Positions 1 through 13,600 of a DNA stretch of 64,000 nucleotides are shown here, piece by piece. The translations under genes and the position numbers were made by a program. This stretch comes from Phocoena phocoena (taxonomy: Eukaryota; Chordata; Mammalia; Artiodactyla; Phocoenidae): contig NC_089224.1 in assembly GCF_963924675.1 (NCBI RefSeq), forward strand, positions 66,015,464 through 66,079,463. Reading direction: 5' to 3'. Position 1 is the stretch's first letter; each line of letters opens with the position of its first letter. The notes beneath the pieces were generated by a model, which saw nothing but the letters and a program-made list of their open reading frames with translations, was not told the origin of the DNA and ran no database searches.

Positions 1-300
1 GAGCTCTCAGTACAGTGGAGGAAACAGGTATTAAACAATCAGACTAATAAGTGCAACCACGATCAGTTCTCAAATGCAAAGGTGCTAAGGGTTCACAGGG
101 AAACCTAATATATTCTCCAGGATTGGGTAAGTCTTTCTGGGGAAGTGACCTTTCAAGTTGCCCAGGAGAGGCAGCACTGAGACACTTATAGGTAGACAGA
201 TGGAAGGAAATGTGTAGAAGCCCACCCAGATGGTGCTGAAATGAGAGGGAAGGAAAGCCGGGTGGGAGAGGCAGGCAGCTGCAGCCAGAAACTGTGGGCC

Positions 301-507
301 TTTTTTTTTTTTTGCGGTACGCGGGCCTCTCACTGTTGTGGCCTCTCCCATTGCGGAGCACAGGCTCCAGACGCGCAGGCTCAGCGGCCATGGCTCACGG
401 GCCCAGCCGCTCCGCGGCATGTGGGATCTTCCCGGACCGGGGCACGAACCTGCGTCCCCTGCATCGGCAGGCGGACTCCCAACCACTGCGCCACCACGGA
501 AGCCCCT
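301..507 (-). mobile_element. CHR-type tRNA-Glu SINE, minus orientation
   Basis: Read on the minus strand it is a complete element: GGGCTTCCGTGGTGGCGCAG head (A box), GGTTCGTGCCC B box, and a 'GTACCGC' end plus a 13-base A tail. A 13-bp target duplication (TGTGGGCCTTTTT) lies at 293-305 and 508-520. The open frames over it are fortuitous. Confidence 0.95.
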
Positions 508-520
508 TGTGGGCCTTTTT

Positions 521-2933
521 GAATAAGGATTTTATCTTGTGAGGCTTGGAAGGTCACTGAAAGGCTGTAAGAGTTGGGAGTGAGTGATCATCATCACATT
601 TTAGTTCTTTAAAGATGGGTGAGGTAGTGGTGTGAAGAAGTGATTCATGGAGGGTAGGGTCCAGGGCAGAGAGAATCTGAGCCCCATGACACATCCCTGC
701 CTATATGCTTGGTGAGTATTTAGAGTTTTTAGTCTTTACACTGACTGCTCTTCTGTTTGCTCTTAGTTCTTCCCTCTGCTTTCATATGTACCAGTTTGGG
801 GGCCTTTCAGAGTGCCTCTCTGTAATAGTCCCCATTTTGTTACTTTTAATCTGCGGTTTAGGAAAGAAATTAACTAATCTTGTTAGAATTTCAGGTTCGG
901 TAAGGAGATGTAGGTTCTGGGTGAGAGGCTTTTTCTGTGCATACGCTTGGTGCCATTTGGTTTGTTATCTCCGTGATCTTTCTGCTTATTTTCTGCTTTT
1001 GTGCTGTGCTTACAGTGAGACAAAATTCCTTGATGCATGAATGAGAGATGCATTATTACTTTAATAATATAACATCTTTTCTTCAAATCTTGCATCACAG
1101 GATTTTTGTGCAGATTTAAAAAGTGAGTGAAATTACTCTGTGAAGTATTAAGTGCCATATAAAAGAAAATAATCATTGTTATTATGGCAGCTTAGAGACC
1201 TCCAAAACTAATTAGTTACCAAATATTCACATCTTGGAAACTCACTCCCTCCTCTTCCCTCCACCCTCCCACGAAAAATACACAGAGATGCCTATTTCTT
1301 TTGGAGAGCACAAGCTGTCTGAAGTGCTCGTGTTACTCTTTGTGCCTTGGCTGGCAGGAAACTCAAGCCAAATTTGCAGGTCATTGTAGGAAATGGGTAG
1401 ATCCATATGATATTAATATCTATGTCATAGTTCTTCCCTTGGTCTTGTTTTTCTGTTCTATCTGTAGTTTTCCTGTGCCTTGTTTATTGGTATTTTTCTA
1501 CTTTATTATAGGTATTCTTATAAGCCACTTCAAATATTTGTATCCACCTATTTTAACAAGGGTCAGAACTACTGTTCAATGTTTCAGAAGCCAGGATATA
1601 AAATACTGGCACCCTGCCAGCCATTGTAGCGGGTACAATACTATAGACACTGTGCCAAGTGACTTGAGTTTAAATTCAGGCCTTGTCCACCATTGCATGT
1701 GGATCTGAAGTCTCTGTGCATGCCAGTCTAGAGCCTCCTATTACAAGCACACTCAGGTTTGTCTCCCACTGGCTCATAGATAATTTCATAATTTCCTTTA
1801 GTGTGATCTCCAAGTTCCCTAACTCATCAGCCTGCCCTGTACTTACAAGTATAGCTTAGTGGTATAAGCACGGTTTGTTCGCTTGATAAGAGGGCAGGGA
1901 TCCATGATCGTTTACTGATTTAGGTTTCTTTTTGTCAGCAAAGACCTGAAGATTCCAGGATTCACTAAATTCCTTCACACTTCAAAAGAGTGTGACCATG
2001 TCTTTCAGCCTCTGTTATGATTCTGGACAGCCCAAACTGGACATGTCTCTTTGGGTAGTGGTAAATACTTTTGCTTGATTTCAGAAAGTTACTTAGTGAT
2101 TGCCTTCTTTCTATCTCAGTCCCTGAGTTTGTCTTATGAGCTGAGGTTGTATATAGGACAAACACTCAGCAACCTTCAGGTAATGAGGTTTTTCTTGAGG
2201 ATTTCAGTTTTGCTAACATTTGATAATCTAGCAACCTTTCTAATCTACAGTATAGTTATTTTGTCACAGAATTTTAAATGTATGGACAAAATAAACAATT
2301 ATGAAATGGACATATCCTAAATTTCAGTGAATTTATTTTACACGCTGATTCTTATTTCACCAGCTTTTTCTCTAGACATACATTCCGTCCTGGCTTCAGA
2401 CAGATCCCCCGTCTTTTCGATTCTCCAAACAGGTCAGGCTCCCTCTCTCTCTTCCTTGAATCACATTCACTCTGCCCTTTAATGATTCCCACCAGAATAT
2501 TGTACTGTGGCTATGCTTATCTGACCCATTGGAAGATATTCTGGTTCCACACATAGTAAGTCTACAACTGAAAATGGAGTTTCTGAAAGAAGAATGTCAT
2601 GGGAACATATTGTCTTGTTTAAATGGTTATGTGCCCGTCCCTGAACCAACCTCCATGGCCAGCGGCAAGACTCCCACCTGTGGAGCTGGGTCTATCCTCC
2701 TCAAACCACGTGGTTGATTAAGGATAGAGCAGACGTAAGTATTACTACAAAGAGCGGGAAATGGACAGAGGAAAGCAACTATCTTGTTCATCTTACGCTT
2801 ATACCAGAGAAAAATGAGAAAATTTAACATAAATGTACAATAATAAGGGAATTGGCACATATATTAATATGTCTTAACAGTGCTATATTATGCAGCCATT
2901 AAAAATGTTATATTCCCCCCCACCCAAAGAAAA
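521..2933. other. Intergenic stretch with no recognised gene
   Basis: Short open frames up to 135 codons occur, but none resembles a protein family or is framed by splice signals I would trust. A tRNA-like scrap sits near 1848. The text at 2620-2730 looks like an old interspersed repeat that I cannot name. The rest is unrecognised. Confidence 0.6.
1848..1910 (+). pseudogene. Possible tRNA-derived fragment
   Basis: The stretch begins GTATAGCTTAGTGGTATAAG, close to the D-arm/A-box of tRNA-Cys-like genes. It does not go on to a clear anticodon stem or a GGTTCRANNCC B box, so it is at best a degraded tRNA pseudogene or old tRNA-SINE piece. Confidence 0.25.
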
Positions 2934-3143
2934 GGGCTTCCCTCGTGGCGCAGTGGTTGAGAGTCCGCCTGCTGATGCAGGGAACACGGGTTCGTGCCCC
3001 GGTCCGGGAAGATCCCACATGCCGTGGAGCGGCTGAGCCCAGGAGCCATGGCCGCTGAGCCTGCGCATCCAGAGCCTGTGCTCCGCAACAGGAGAGGCCA
3101 CAACAGTGAGAGGCCCGCGTACTGCAAAAAGAAAAAAAAAAAA
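2934..3143 (+). mobile_element. CHR-type tRNA-Glu SINE, plus orientation
   Basis: Full length, with the GGGCTTCCCTCGTGGCGCAG head and A-rich tail. The repeated flank AAAATGTTATAT occurs directly after the tail and at about 2903-2914. The upstream copy stands about 20 bases (a C run then CACCCAAAGAAAA) before the usual SINE start, so the insertion carries extra 5' sequence. Confidence 0.93.
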
Positions 3144-3211
3144 ATGTTATATCCACAGATTTTTTAATAACATGAAAAAAACACAAGCTTAAGTTCTCAT
3201 CACAGTTTTTA

Positions 3212-6200
3212 TTTTTTTTAACATCTTTATTGGAGTATAATTGCTTTACAATGGTGTGTTAGTTTCTGCTTTATAACAAAGTGAATCACTTATACATATA
3301 CATGTGTCCCCATATCTCTTCCCTCTTCCATCTCCTCCCTCCCACCCTCCGTATCCCACCCCTCTAGGTGGTCACAAAGCACCGAGCTGATCTCCCTCTG
3401 CTATGTGGCTGCTTCCCACTAGCTATCTATTTTATGTTTGGTAGTGTATATATGTCCATGCCACTCTCTTACTTTGTCACAGCTTACCCTTTCACCTCCC
3501 CGTATCCTCAAGTCCATTTTCTAGTAGGTCTGCATCTTTATTCCCATCTTGCCCCTAGGTTCTTCATGACCTTTTTTTTTTTTTAGATTTCATATATGAG
3601 TGTTAGCATACGGTATTTGTTTTTCTCTTTCTGACTTACTTCAGTCTGTATGACAGTCTCTAGGTCCATCCACCTCAGTATAAATAACTCAGTTTCATTC
3701 CTTTTTATGGCTAATATCCCATTGTATATATGTGCAACATCTTCTTTATCCATTCATCTGTTGATGGACACTTCGGTTGCTACCATGTCCCGGCTATTAT
3801 AAATAGTACTGCAATGAACATTTTGGTACATGACTCTTTTTGAATTATGGTTTTCTCAGGGTATATGCCCAGTAGTGGGATTGCTGGGTCGTATGGTAGT
3901 TCTATTTTTAGTTTTTTAAGGAACCTCCATACTGTTCTCCATAGTGGCTGTATCAATTTACATTCCCACGAACAGTGCAAGAGGGTTCCCTTTTCTTCAC
4001 ACCCTCTCCAGCATTTATTGTTTGTAGATTTTTTGATGATGGCCATTCTGACCCGTGTGAGATGATATCTCATTGTCGTTTTGATTTGCATTTCTCTAAT
4101 GATTAATGATGTTGAGCATTCTTTCATATGTCTGTTGGCAATCTATATGTCTTCTTTGGAGAAATGTCCATTAAGGTCTTCTGCCCATTTTTGGATTGGG
4201 TTGTTTGTTTTTTTAATGTTGAGCTGCATGAGCTTCTTGTAAATTTTGGAGATTAATCCTTTGTCAGTTGCTTCATTTGAAAATGTTTTCTCCCATTCTG
4301 AAGGCTGTCTTTTCGTCTTGTTTATGGTTTCCTTTGCTGTGCAAAAGCTTTTAAGTTTCATTAGGTCCCATTTGTTTATTTTTGTTTTTATTTCCATTTC
4401 TCTAGGAGGTACGTCAAGAAGGATCTTGCTGTGATTTATGTCATGGAGTGTTCTACCTATGTTTTTCCTCTAAGACTTTGATGGTGTCTGGCCTTACATA
4501 TCTTTAATCCATTTTGAGTTTATTTTTGTGTATGGTGTTAAGGAGTGTTCTAATTTCATTCTTTTACATGTAGCGGTCTAGTTTTCCCAGCACCACTTAT
4601 TGAGGAGGCTGTCTCTTCTCCACTGTATATTCTTACCTCCTTTATCAAAGATAAGGTGACCATATGTGCATGGGTTTATCTCTGGGATTTCTATCCTGTT
4701 CCATTGATCTATATTTCTGTTTTTGTGCCAGTACCATACTGTCTTGATTACTGTAGCTTTGTAGTATACTCTGAAGTCAGGGAGCCTGATTCCTCCAGCT
4801 CCATTTTTCTTTCTCAAGATTGCTTTGGCTATTCGGGGTCTTTTGTGTTTTCATACAAATTGTGAAATTTTTTGTTCTAATTCTGTGAAAATGCCAGTGG
4901 TAGTTTGATAGGGATTGCATTGAATCTGTAGATTGCTTTGGGTAGTCGAGTCATTTTCACAATGTTGCTTCTTCCAGTCCAGGAACATGGTATATCTCTC
5001 CATCTATTTGTATCATCTTTAATTTCTTTCATCAGTGTCTTATAATTTTCTGCATACAGGTTTATTTTCTCCTTAGGTAGGTTTATTCCTAGGTATTTTA
5101 TTCTTTTTGTTGCAGTGGTAAATGGGAGTGTTTTCTTAATTTGACTTTCAGATGTTTCATCATTAGTGTATAGGAATGCAAGAGATTTCTGTGCATTAAC
5201 TTTGTATCCTGCTACTTTACCAAATTCATTGATTAGCTCTAGTAGTTTTCCAGTAGTATCTTTAGGTTTCTCTATGTATAGTATCATGTCATCTGCAAAC
5301 AGTGACAGCTTTACTTCTTCTTTTCCAGTTGGATTCCTTTTATTTCTTTTTCTTCTCTGATTGCCATGGCTAGGACTTCCAAAACTATGTTGAATAATAG
5401 TGGTGAGAGTGGGTAACCTTGTCTTGTTCCTGATCTTAGTAGAAATGGTTTCAGTTTTTCACCATTGAGGATGATGTTGGCTGTGGGTTTGTCATATATG
5501 GCCTTTATTATGTTGAGGAAAGTTCCCTCTATGCCTACTTTCTGCAGGGTTTTTATCATAAATGGGTGTTGAACTTTGTTGAAAGCTTTCTCTGCATCTA
5601 TTGAGATGATCATATGGTTTTTCTCCTTAAATTTGTTAATATGGTGTATCACGTTGATTGATTTGAGTATATTGAAGAATCCTTGCATTCCTGGGATAAA
5701 CCCTGCTTCATCATAATGTATGATCCTTTTAATGTGCTGTTGGATTCTGTTTGCTCCTATTTTCTTGAGGATTTTTGCGTCTGTGTTCATCAGTGATATT
5801 GGCCTGTAGTTTCCTTTCTTTGTGACGTCTTTCTCTGGTTTTGTTATCAGGGTGATGGTGGCCTCGTAGAATGAGTTTGGGAGTGTTCCTCCCTCTGCTG
5901 TATTTTGTAAGAGTTTGAGAAGGATAGGTGTTAGCTCTTTTCTAAATGCTTGATAGAATCCGCCTGTGAAGCCATCTGGTCCTGGGCTTTTGTTTGTTGG
6001 AAGATTTTAAATCACAGTTTCAATTTCAGTGCTTTTGATTTGTCTGTTCATATTTTCTAATTCTTCCTGGTTCAGTCTCGGAAGGTTGTGCATTTCTAAG
6101 AATTTGTCCATTTCTTCCAGGTGGTCCATTTTATTGGCATAGAGTTGCTTGTAGTAATCTCTCATGATCCTTTGTATTTCTGCAGTGTCAGTTGTTACTT

Positions 6201-6316
6201 CTCCTTTTTCATTTCTAATTCTATTGATTTGAGTCTTCTCCCTTTTTTTCTTGATAAGTCTGGCAAATGGTTTATCAATTTTGTTTATCTTCTCAAAGAA
6301 CCAGCTTTTAGTTTTA
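3212..6316 (-). mobile_element. 5'-truncated LINE-1, minus orientation
   Basis: The plus strand starts with the reverse complement of an L1 3' end (T run, then 'ATCTTTATTGGAGTATAATT'). Going upward it covers ORF2 backwards: C-terminal domain (4127-3780), linker (4397-4143, 4817-4578), then reverse transcriptase with LFADDMILY near 5290, [14 protein letters not shown], and the pre-RT region (6342-6007). Frameshifts and stops split ORF2 into at least six pieces, so it is dead. An 18-bp target duplication containing TCTCATCACAGTTTTT lies at 3194-3211 and 6317-6334, showing one insertion event truncated within ORF2. Confidence 0.95.
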
Positions 6317-6375
6317 TTCTCATCACAGTTTTTAAAAATCATGAAACAAAATTAGGTAGACAGTTGATCACAACT

Positions 6376-6728
6376 ATTTTTTTTAATTTTATTTATTTAT
6401 TTTTGGCTGCATTGGGTCTTCGTTGCTGTGCATGGGCTTTCCCTATTTGTGGCAAGTGGGGGCTACTCTTCATTGTGGTGCACGGCCTTCTCATTGTGGT
6501 GGCTTCTCTTGCTGCAGAGCACGGGCTTTAGGTGTGCGGGCTTCAGTGGTTATCACACACAGGACTCAGTAGTTGTGGCTTGCAGGCTCTAGAGCACAGG
6601 CTCAGTAGTTGTGGCACATGGGCTTAGTTGCTCTGTGGCATGTGGGGTCTTCCTGGACCAGCGCTCGAACCCATGTCCCCTGCATTGGCAGGCGTATTCT
6701 TAACCACTGCGCCACCAGGGAAGTCTGG
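6376..6728 (-). mobile_element. Long tRNA-derived SINE (about 350 bp), minus orientation
   Basis: The head (minus strand) is ACTTCCCTGGTGGCGCAGTG with a normal B box. It then runs through an extended body with repeated 'AGCCCACGTGC'-like text to a TAAATAAAATT tail. The target duplication TCACAACT lies at 6368-6375 and 6729-6736. It is longer and more diverged than the 200-bp CHR copies, hence probably older. Confidence 0.88.
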
Positions 6729-6736
6729 TCACAACT

Positions 6737-8779
6737 TTTCAAAAGTACACACAATAAAAGGTGCATCAAAATGTTAGTAGTAGTCCTCTCAAGTATTAGT
6801 TTTCTTTTCCTCCTTCTGTGTTTTAGTAGTTTAAAAATCTTTTTTACAGTATACACATGACCTTAACAATTTGAAAAAATAAGGTTACTAAAAATGTGGC
6901 TGTAAAACTTAAAAACGTTACCACCAGATGCCTGGTGGCATCCCAAAATAAACGGTTGGGTCACTTTGCATTTCTAAAACATTTTTCCAGATTTGATTTA
7001 TCCTTCCAGGCTTATTTCAAATACCATATACTTCAAGAAAATGCTTTCAGACTATGTTGCTCTTATTGATGTACTTTAATGTCTGAGCATTTGTCTGAAG
7101 CATTGGGAGCCTTACAGCCTCTATGGAATGTCAGGGCATAAGTAGACAAAAACTGATATAATTGTTTTCTCATTCTGTTTAACATCTGCTTATGCACTTG
7201 GTTGTTTCCCAATTTATTTCAGTAGTAAGGCAACTGAATATTATGGTCATCTCATAGGAACAGCATAAAATATTGATATATTTAATTCATCCTACATACT
7301 AGGAACAATTTTGCTGGAAGAAAATATGACTGTGTGTTCTAGATAAAATATAACATTGCAACCAGAAGTGTATTTACTTAAAAATAAGAAGCTGTGAAAT
7401 GAAGTGCTCAGCAATTTCAGAAAAATTTTCTCTTAATATGTGTTTGCTACAGATTTATATCTTTTTGCCATCTTACTAATAGAGAAAAGGTAGTAAACAT
7501 CAATTGTCTAAGGAAGTTGTGTAGGATAAAAATATAAAATTGAGAAAATTCTAATGACCAATTCTTTTCTTTTATCAGTTCATAAACCAAGAAATAGGCT
7601 ACCATTATTCATTTTGGGCAGATCACCTCAGTACCGTTTCTACAATAGCACTGATGTATGGAAGTGTAATTTAAAAATCACCACTTTATTCCTATTTTCT
7701 GTTAGGTATTTTGTTTTGGGTATGTTGTATCACTTCCCCAACCAGTTCGTGAACACTTAAAGATTAGTGACCAAGTGTCAGTTATATTCCATTTGTGTTC
7801 CTTCCACCAAACACCTGGCATATAATAAAAGTTCCTATGAAGTATTCATCAAATATTTGTTGGCTAGTTGATATATTTACTAACTATCCTTCCAATTACT
7901 ACAGCTAGGTTGTTCAAGGAGACTACTGAAGTGATTTGCCTTTAAAATAATTACTTTTTCCTTCATTACTAGTTTTACTAGAATTCAGTAGCCTCTGAAA
8001 AAAAGTTATAAGCATCTCTCTTGACTCAAAAATAAAGAGCCAAGGTAAGGCTTTAATAGTAAATAAAATCAGTGTCAGCAATTTTATCAGAACTTTATGC
8101 TCTTTGCCAGCCAAGAGAGGTAATATATTCTCCTTCTCCCTCCCTCCCTCCCTCTCTCTCTCTTACTCTGGAAGAGCAGTAACCATATAACTAACAGTCA
8201 TGGCCATACTGACAATTTCCAGTAGGTTATACTATCAAAAAGTCATTAAGTATTACATTTTCATTCCACAAGCTGCATGTGTATAGGCTGGTCACTGTGG
8301 CAGGCATTTGAGAGACCAAGCCAAATACCACAATCTCTCTACCCTTGAGGACTTTTGTACCTTAAGAAAGGCAGAAAAATCCTATAAACAAATCATTTCA
8401 GGGAAGTGTACAAAGGAGAGCCTGCACAAATTTTTGTTGTTGTTGTTGCTGTCGTTGTTTGTTTGTTTTGCTAACTACTATGTGTTCAGGGAATTAAATC
8501 AATTCTCTAGAAGTCAGGTCTGTCATTAAGTGAGCAGGTCTTTTTTCCTTAAAAGAAATTTTGTTTCCTAATTTTATAAAATACTATGATCACCTGGAGT
8601 TGATTTCCTTTAAACCCAAAGTCTTGTAAGTTTCTCCAAGATGAGAAATATATGTATTTTAAAGCACTATGGGCAGACAAATGTGTCTGCTTCCAGAAAA
8701 ATAATAGAGATCATCTTTCTAATGAAGAAACCTTCTGAAAGCTGGGAAAAAAAAAAAAAAAAAAGGACTTAAAGTCTCT
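6737..8779. other. Intergenic stretch with no recognised gene
   Basis: AT-rich unique sequence. It includes a CTCC/CT tract near 8136-8166, a TTG/TTGTT tract near 8430-8468 and a 20-base A run near 8746-8764. No coding or RNA gene is supported. Confidence 0.6.
8136..8166 (+). repeat. Polypyrimidine (CTCC)n/(CT)n tract
   Basis: The sequence reads CTCC repeated and then CTCTCTCT. It is a simple repeat of about 30 bases. Confidence 0.85.
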
Positions 8780-11478
8780 TTTTCTTGTTTTAAAATTTTA
8801 TTTATTTTTTATATAGCAGGTTCTTATTATCTATTTTATACATATTACTGTATATATGTCAATCCCAATCTCCCAATTCATCCCACCAGCCCCCACCTCC
8901 ACCCCCGGCTTTCCCCACTTGGTGTCCATACATTTGTTCTCTACATCTGTGTCTCTATTTCTGCCTTGCAAACCGGTTCGTCTGTACCATTTTTCTAGAT
9001 TCCACATATATGTTAATATGTGAGATTTGTTTTTCTCTTTCTCACTTACTTCACTCTGTATGACAGTCTCTATGTCCATCCATGTCTCTACAAATGACCC
9101 AATTTCATTCCTTTTTATGGTTGAGTAATATTCCATTGTATATATGTACCACTTCTTTATCTATTCGTCTGTTGATAGGCATTTAGGTTGCTTCCATGTC
9201 CTGGCTATTGTAAATAGTGCTGCAGTGAACATTGGGGTGCATGTGTCTTTTTGAATTATGGTTTTCTCTGGGTATATGTCCAGTAGGGGGATTGCTGGGT
9301 CATATGGCAATTCTATTGTTAGTTTTTTAAGGAACCTCCATACTGTTCTCCATAGTGGCTGTACCAATTTACATTCCCACGAAGAGTGCAAGAGGGTTGC
9401 CTTTTCTCCACAACCACTCCAGCATTTGTTTTTTGTAGATTTTCTTATGAGGCCCATTCTAGCCGGTGTGAGGTGATACCTCATTGTAGTTTTGATTTGC
9501 ATTTCTCTAATAATTAGTGATGTTGAGCATCTTTTCATGTGCCTCTTGGCCATCTGTATGTCTTTGGAGAAATGTCTATTTAGGGCTTCTGCCCATTTTT
9601 TTGATTGGGTTGTTTGTTTTTTTAATATTGAGCTGCATGAGCTCTTTATATATTTTGGAGATTAATCCTTTGTCCATTGATTCATTTGCAAATATTTTCT
9701 CCCATTCTGAGGGTTGTCTTTTCGTCTTGTTTATGGTTTCCTTTGTTGTGCAAAAGCTTTTAAGTTTCATTAGGTCCCATTTATTTTTTTTTTTTTTATT
9801 TCCATTACTCTAGGAGGTGAATCAAAAAATATCTTGCTGTGATTTATGTCCAAGAGTATTCTTCCTATGTTTTCCTCTAAGGGTTTTATAGTGTCTGGTC
9901 TTACATTTAGGTCTTTAATCCATTTTCAGTTTATTTTTGTGTACAGTGTTAGGGAATGTTCTAATTTCGTTCTTTTACATGTAGCTGTCCAGTTTTCCCA
10001 GAACCACTTATTGAAGAGACTGTCTTTTCTCCATTGTATATCCTTGCCTACTTTGTCATAGATTACTTGACCATAGGTGCGTGGTTTTATCTCTGGGCTT
10101 TCTATCCTGTTCCATTGATCTATATTTCTGTTTTTGTGCCAGTACCATATTATCTTGATTGTAGCTTTGTAGCATAGTCTGAAGTCAGGGAGTATGATTC
10201 CTGCAGCTCCTTCTTTTCTCTTCAAGATTGCTTTGGCTGTTTGGGGTCTTTTGTGTCTCCATACAAATTTTAAGATTTTTTGTTCTAGTTCTGTGAAAAC
10301 TGCTATTGGTAATTTGATAGGGATTGCACTGAATCTGTAGATTGCTTTGGGTAGTGTAGTCATTTTCACACTATTGATTCTTCCAATCCAAGAAAATGGT
10401 ATATCTCTCCATCTGTTTGTGTCATCTTTGATTTCTTTCATCAGTGTCTTATAGTTTTCTGGGTACAGGTCTTTTACCTCCTTAGGTAGGTTTATTCCTA
10501 GGTATTTTATTCTTTTTTTGCAGTGGTAAATGGGATTGTTTCCTTAATTTTTCTTTCTCATCTTTTGTTGTTAGTGTATAGGAATGCAAGAGATTTCTGT
10601 GCATTAATTTTGCATCCTGCAACTTTACCTAATTCATTGATTAGCTCTATCAATGGTGGCATCTTTATGAGTATCCATATATAGTATCATGTCATCTGCA
10701 AACAGTGACAGTTTTACTTCTTCTTTTCCAATTTGTATTCCTTTTATTTCTTTTTCTTCTCTGATTGCCATGGCTAGGACTTCCAAAACTATGTTGAATA
10801 ATAGTGGTGAGAGTGGACATACTTTTCTTGTTCCTGATCTTACAGGAAACGCTTTCAGTTTTTCACCATTGAGAATGATGTTTGCTTTGGGCTTGTCGTA
10901 TATGGCCTTTATTAAGTTGAGGTAGTTTCCCTTGATGCCCACTTTCTGGAGAGTTTTTATCATAAATCAGTGTTGAATATTGTCAAAATCTTTTTCTGCA
11001 TCTATTGAGATGATCACATGGTTTTATTACTTAATTTGTTAATATGGTGTATCACATTGATTGATTTGTGTATATTGAAGAATCCTTGCATCCCTGGGAT
11101 AAATCCCACTTGATCATGGTGTATGATCCTTTTAATGTGTTGTTGGATTCTGTTTGCTACTATTTTGTTGAGGATTTTTGCATCTATATTCATCAGTGGT
11201 ATTGGTCTGTAATATCCTTTTATTGTAATATCTTTGTCTGGTTTTGGTATCAGGGTGATGGTGGCCTCATAGCATGAGTTTGGGAGTGTTCCTTCCTCTG
11301 CAATTTTTTGGAAGAGTTTGAGAAGGATGGGTGTTAGCTCTTCTGTAGATGTTTGATGGAATTCACCTGTGAAGCCAACTGGTCCTGGACTTTTACTTGT
11401 TGGAAGATTTTTAATCACAGTTTCAATTTCATTACTTGTGATTCGTCTGTTCATATTTTCTATTTTTTCCTGGTTCAG
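8780..11478 (-). mobile_element. 5'-truncated LINE-1, minus orientation, different 3' end
   Basis: The 3' end (low coordinates) has a different tail from the copy at 3.2 kb, with 'ATAGCAGGTTCTTATTATC' on the plus strand, so it is another L1 subfamily. Going upward the ORF2 C-terminal domain (9553-9161), central part (10441-9926), reverse transcriptase (10963-10634, with [11 protein letters not shown]) and upstream RT (11454-11014) are in order but in different frames. AAGTCTCT recurs at both ends (about 8772 and 11479) and may be the target duplication. It is a non-functional copy. Confidence 0.92.
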
Positions 11479-11486
11479 AAGTCTCT

Positions 11487-13600
11487 GAATTTTTCTGTCA
11501 AACAGTAAGCTGACTTTTTAAAAAGGAGATTAGTCAACATAAAAAAAAAAACCCCACATTTTCTACTTTTATTTCTCAGAGAAATTTATCCTTCTTTGGC
11601 CTTCCATGTCAAACTCATATCTTTTTATTAAATCTAACTGTGGAGATGCTTCTAAGTTAGGTCAGTTTTGCTATGGATTGAATTTTGAAAGCACATTTTA
11701 ATTTCAGCCTTCATGCAGCCGAGCACTGCTAAATTGAATAGGCTGTGGTTACGGGAACTGCAGGAACTGAGACGGAACCAAGAAATCTGTTACTGGAGAA
11801 ACCTTCTGAGAGCTGACAGATTTTAAGTCACTCTTAATAAGGTCTGATAGGTTAAGGAATAACATGTTCTGGAATTCAGGAAAGCAGCTTTTCACCCTTC
11901 CTTGTCATTTGAGAATTATTTTCATTCTCATGCTACTGCAAGCCTATCAAGAAAACTGAATTGAAATGCATCTCAGTGAACTGTGTAGCATAAATCTACA
12001 ACTTGTGCAACAATAAAATTCTTCTGCCAAGTGGATAGGTAGAGCTGTGTTGTTACCATGCTGCTCAAAGAGAATCAGGTATGCATTTTAATTCTGTTTG
12101 CATAGAACAGAGAATAATCCTTTAGGCTTCTGTATAGTTTGCTAAAATAATATATGGTTGAGAGATTTCAGCTATAGACTCTCTTGATCAATGTTGAATC
12201 TTAATGTAATAGAAAGTTAAGTATTTCCCAAATTCTTCTATGGATCACTAGTTCTGGTGGAAGGCAGTAGTTATTATGTGGAAGAAAAAAGTTCCAAGAT
12301 TACACAAATCTGAACAACCTGAAGGAAGCTAAAATTTATAGTTTGTTTTTTTGTTTCTTAATTTATTGCAAGGCTTCTATGAGCCTTTAATTGTGAATTT
12401 CCAGGAGGAGAATAGAGATGAAAGATCTAAAATGTTTAGTATTCCCTTTGTAAGACATCTTTAGAGAGACAGACAAGGCTGTATCATGACTTTTGTGGGC
12501 CCCTTCCTTCATAAAAAATATTAAAGAATACATTTTATAACTATATTGGTACAAAGATGAATATATTAATATTATATAACGAAACATCTTCTTTGACTTA
12601 AAAATTTTTTTTGCCTCTGATTTTAAAAGAAATTAAGACATTTTTATGGGCTCCTTAAAGTATTATGGACCTTAGACATTGTATCTGCTCTAATAGATAA
12701 GTCGGCCATACAGAGTGCTGCATAGGAGGAGTGAGTCACCACACAAAACCTACAGAATGGAATCGAGAGGCACAATATGGCATTCCATCTAAGGTGCTGA
12801 GATGGTGGTCTACAGGGTCATTCCTTTCCTTCATGCTATGGGAACTGAAGAAACAAAAGGACACACACACTATGGCAAGAAAGCAGACTGTAGCAAATCT
12901 CCCTATCATTGATTCTATGTGAACTCTATTCAGAAATGTTCCCTTAAACTGAAATACTGTATCTATTTTTATGTGTTCAGTGTAAATCTACATAGGGTTA
13001 GGTTCAGTAGCTGGAAAAAGAGATTCTTAGTTTCTCATCTATGCATGTGAATCTAAACATCCACATTGGCTCATACTCAGAGCATCTTTGAGAGAGAAAT
13101 TTCCATAGCTTAGATTGATGTTACCAACCTTTATTGTAGACAATACTTTCAATTCGTGGTTCTATTATTTATCCACAGCAAACTCTCTGGCTAGAGATAA
13201 GAGATGAACTGTATTGATCCCTACTTGGCAAACAGAGTAGGGGTAAGAAACTGTGGGTAAGGCTCATGGTGACTTGGGCATGATACCAAATTTGATTCTT
13301 TCAGCCATGTTGACCATATCACCCAAGACTGAAGATTCATCTTGAAAGATAAATTAGTAAAAGGGAATTTTCCATACAGTCAAGGGATGTTCAACTCCAG
13401 AACAGAAGTATTTTGTTTTTCTACTGAAAGTGTGTTTACTCAAAGATAAATTGCCACTTTCTGGCTCAGGAGCAAAGGCAAATGGATCCCAGAAATACAC
13501 AAGGTCTATATGAGAATTTAGGACATCATAAATGTGGCATTTCAAGTTAGTGCAGAAAGATGTATTATTTAATAAATGTTATTAGGTTGGCTGACTAGAC
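11487..13600. other. Intergenic stretch with no recognised gene
   Basis: Unique AT-rich sequence with short scattered open frames only (66 codons or fewer). I see no repeat family or gene here. Confidence 0.55.

Noticed and set aside
85..486. Open frame of 133 codons on the minus strand
   Set aside because: It is SINE sequence read in one frame. The same peptide text recurs over the copies at 48 and 54 kb.
705..1040. Hydrophobic open frame of 111 codons
   Set aside because: It is rich in Leu/Phe because of T-rich DNA, with no recognisable domain and no promoter or splice signals. Treated as chance.
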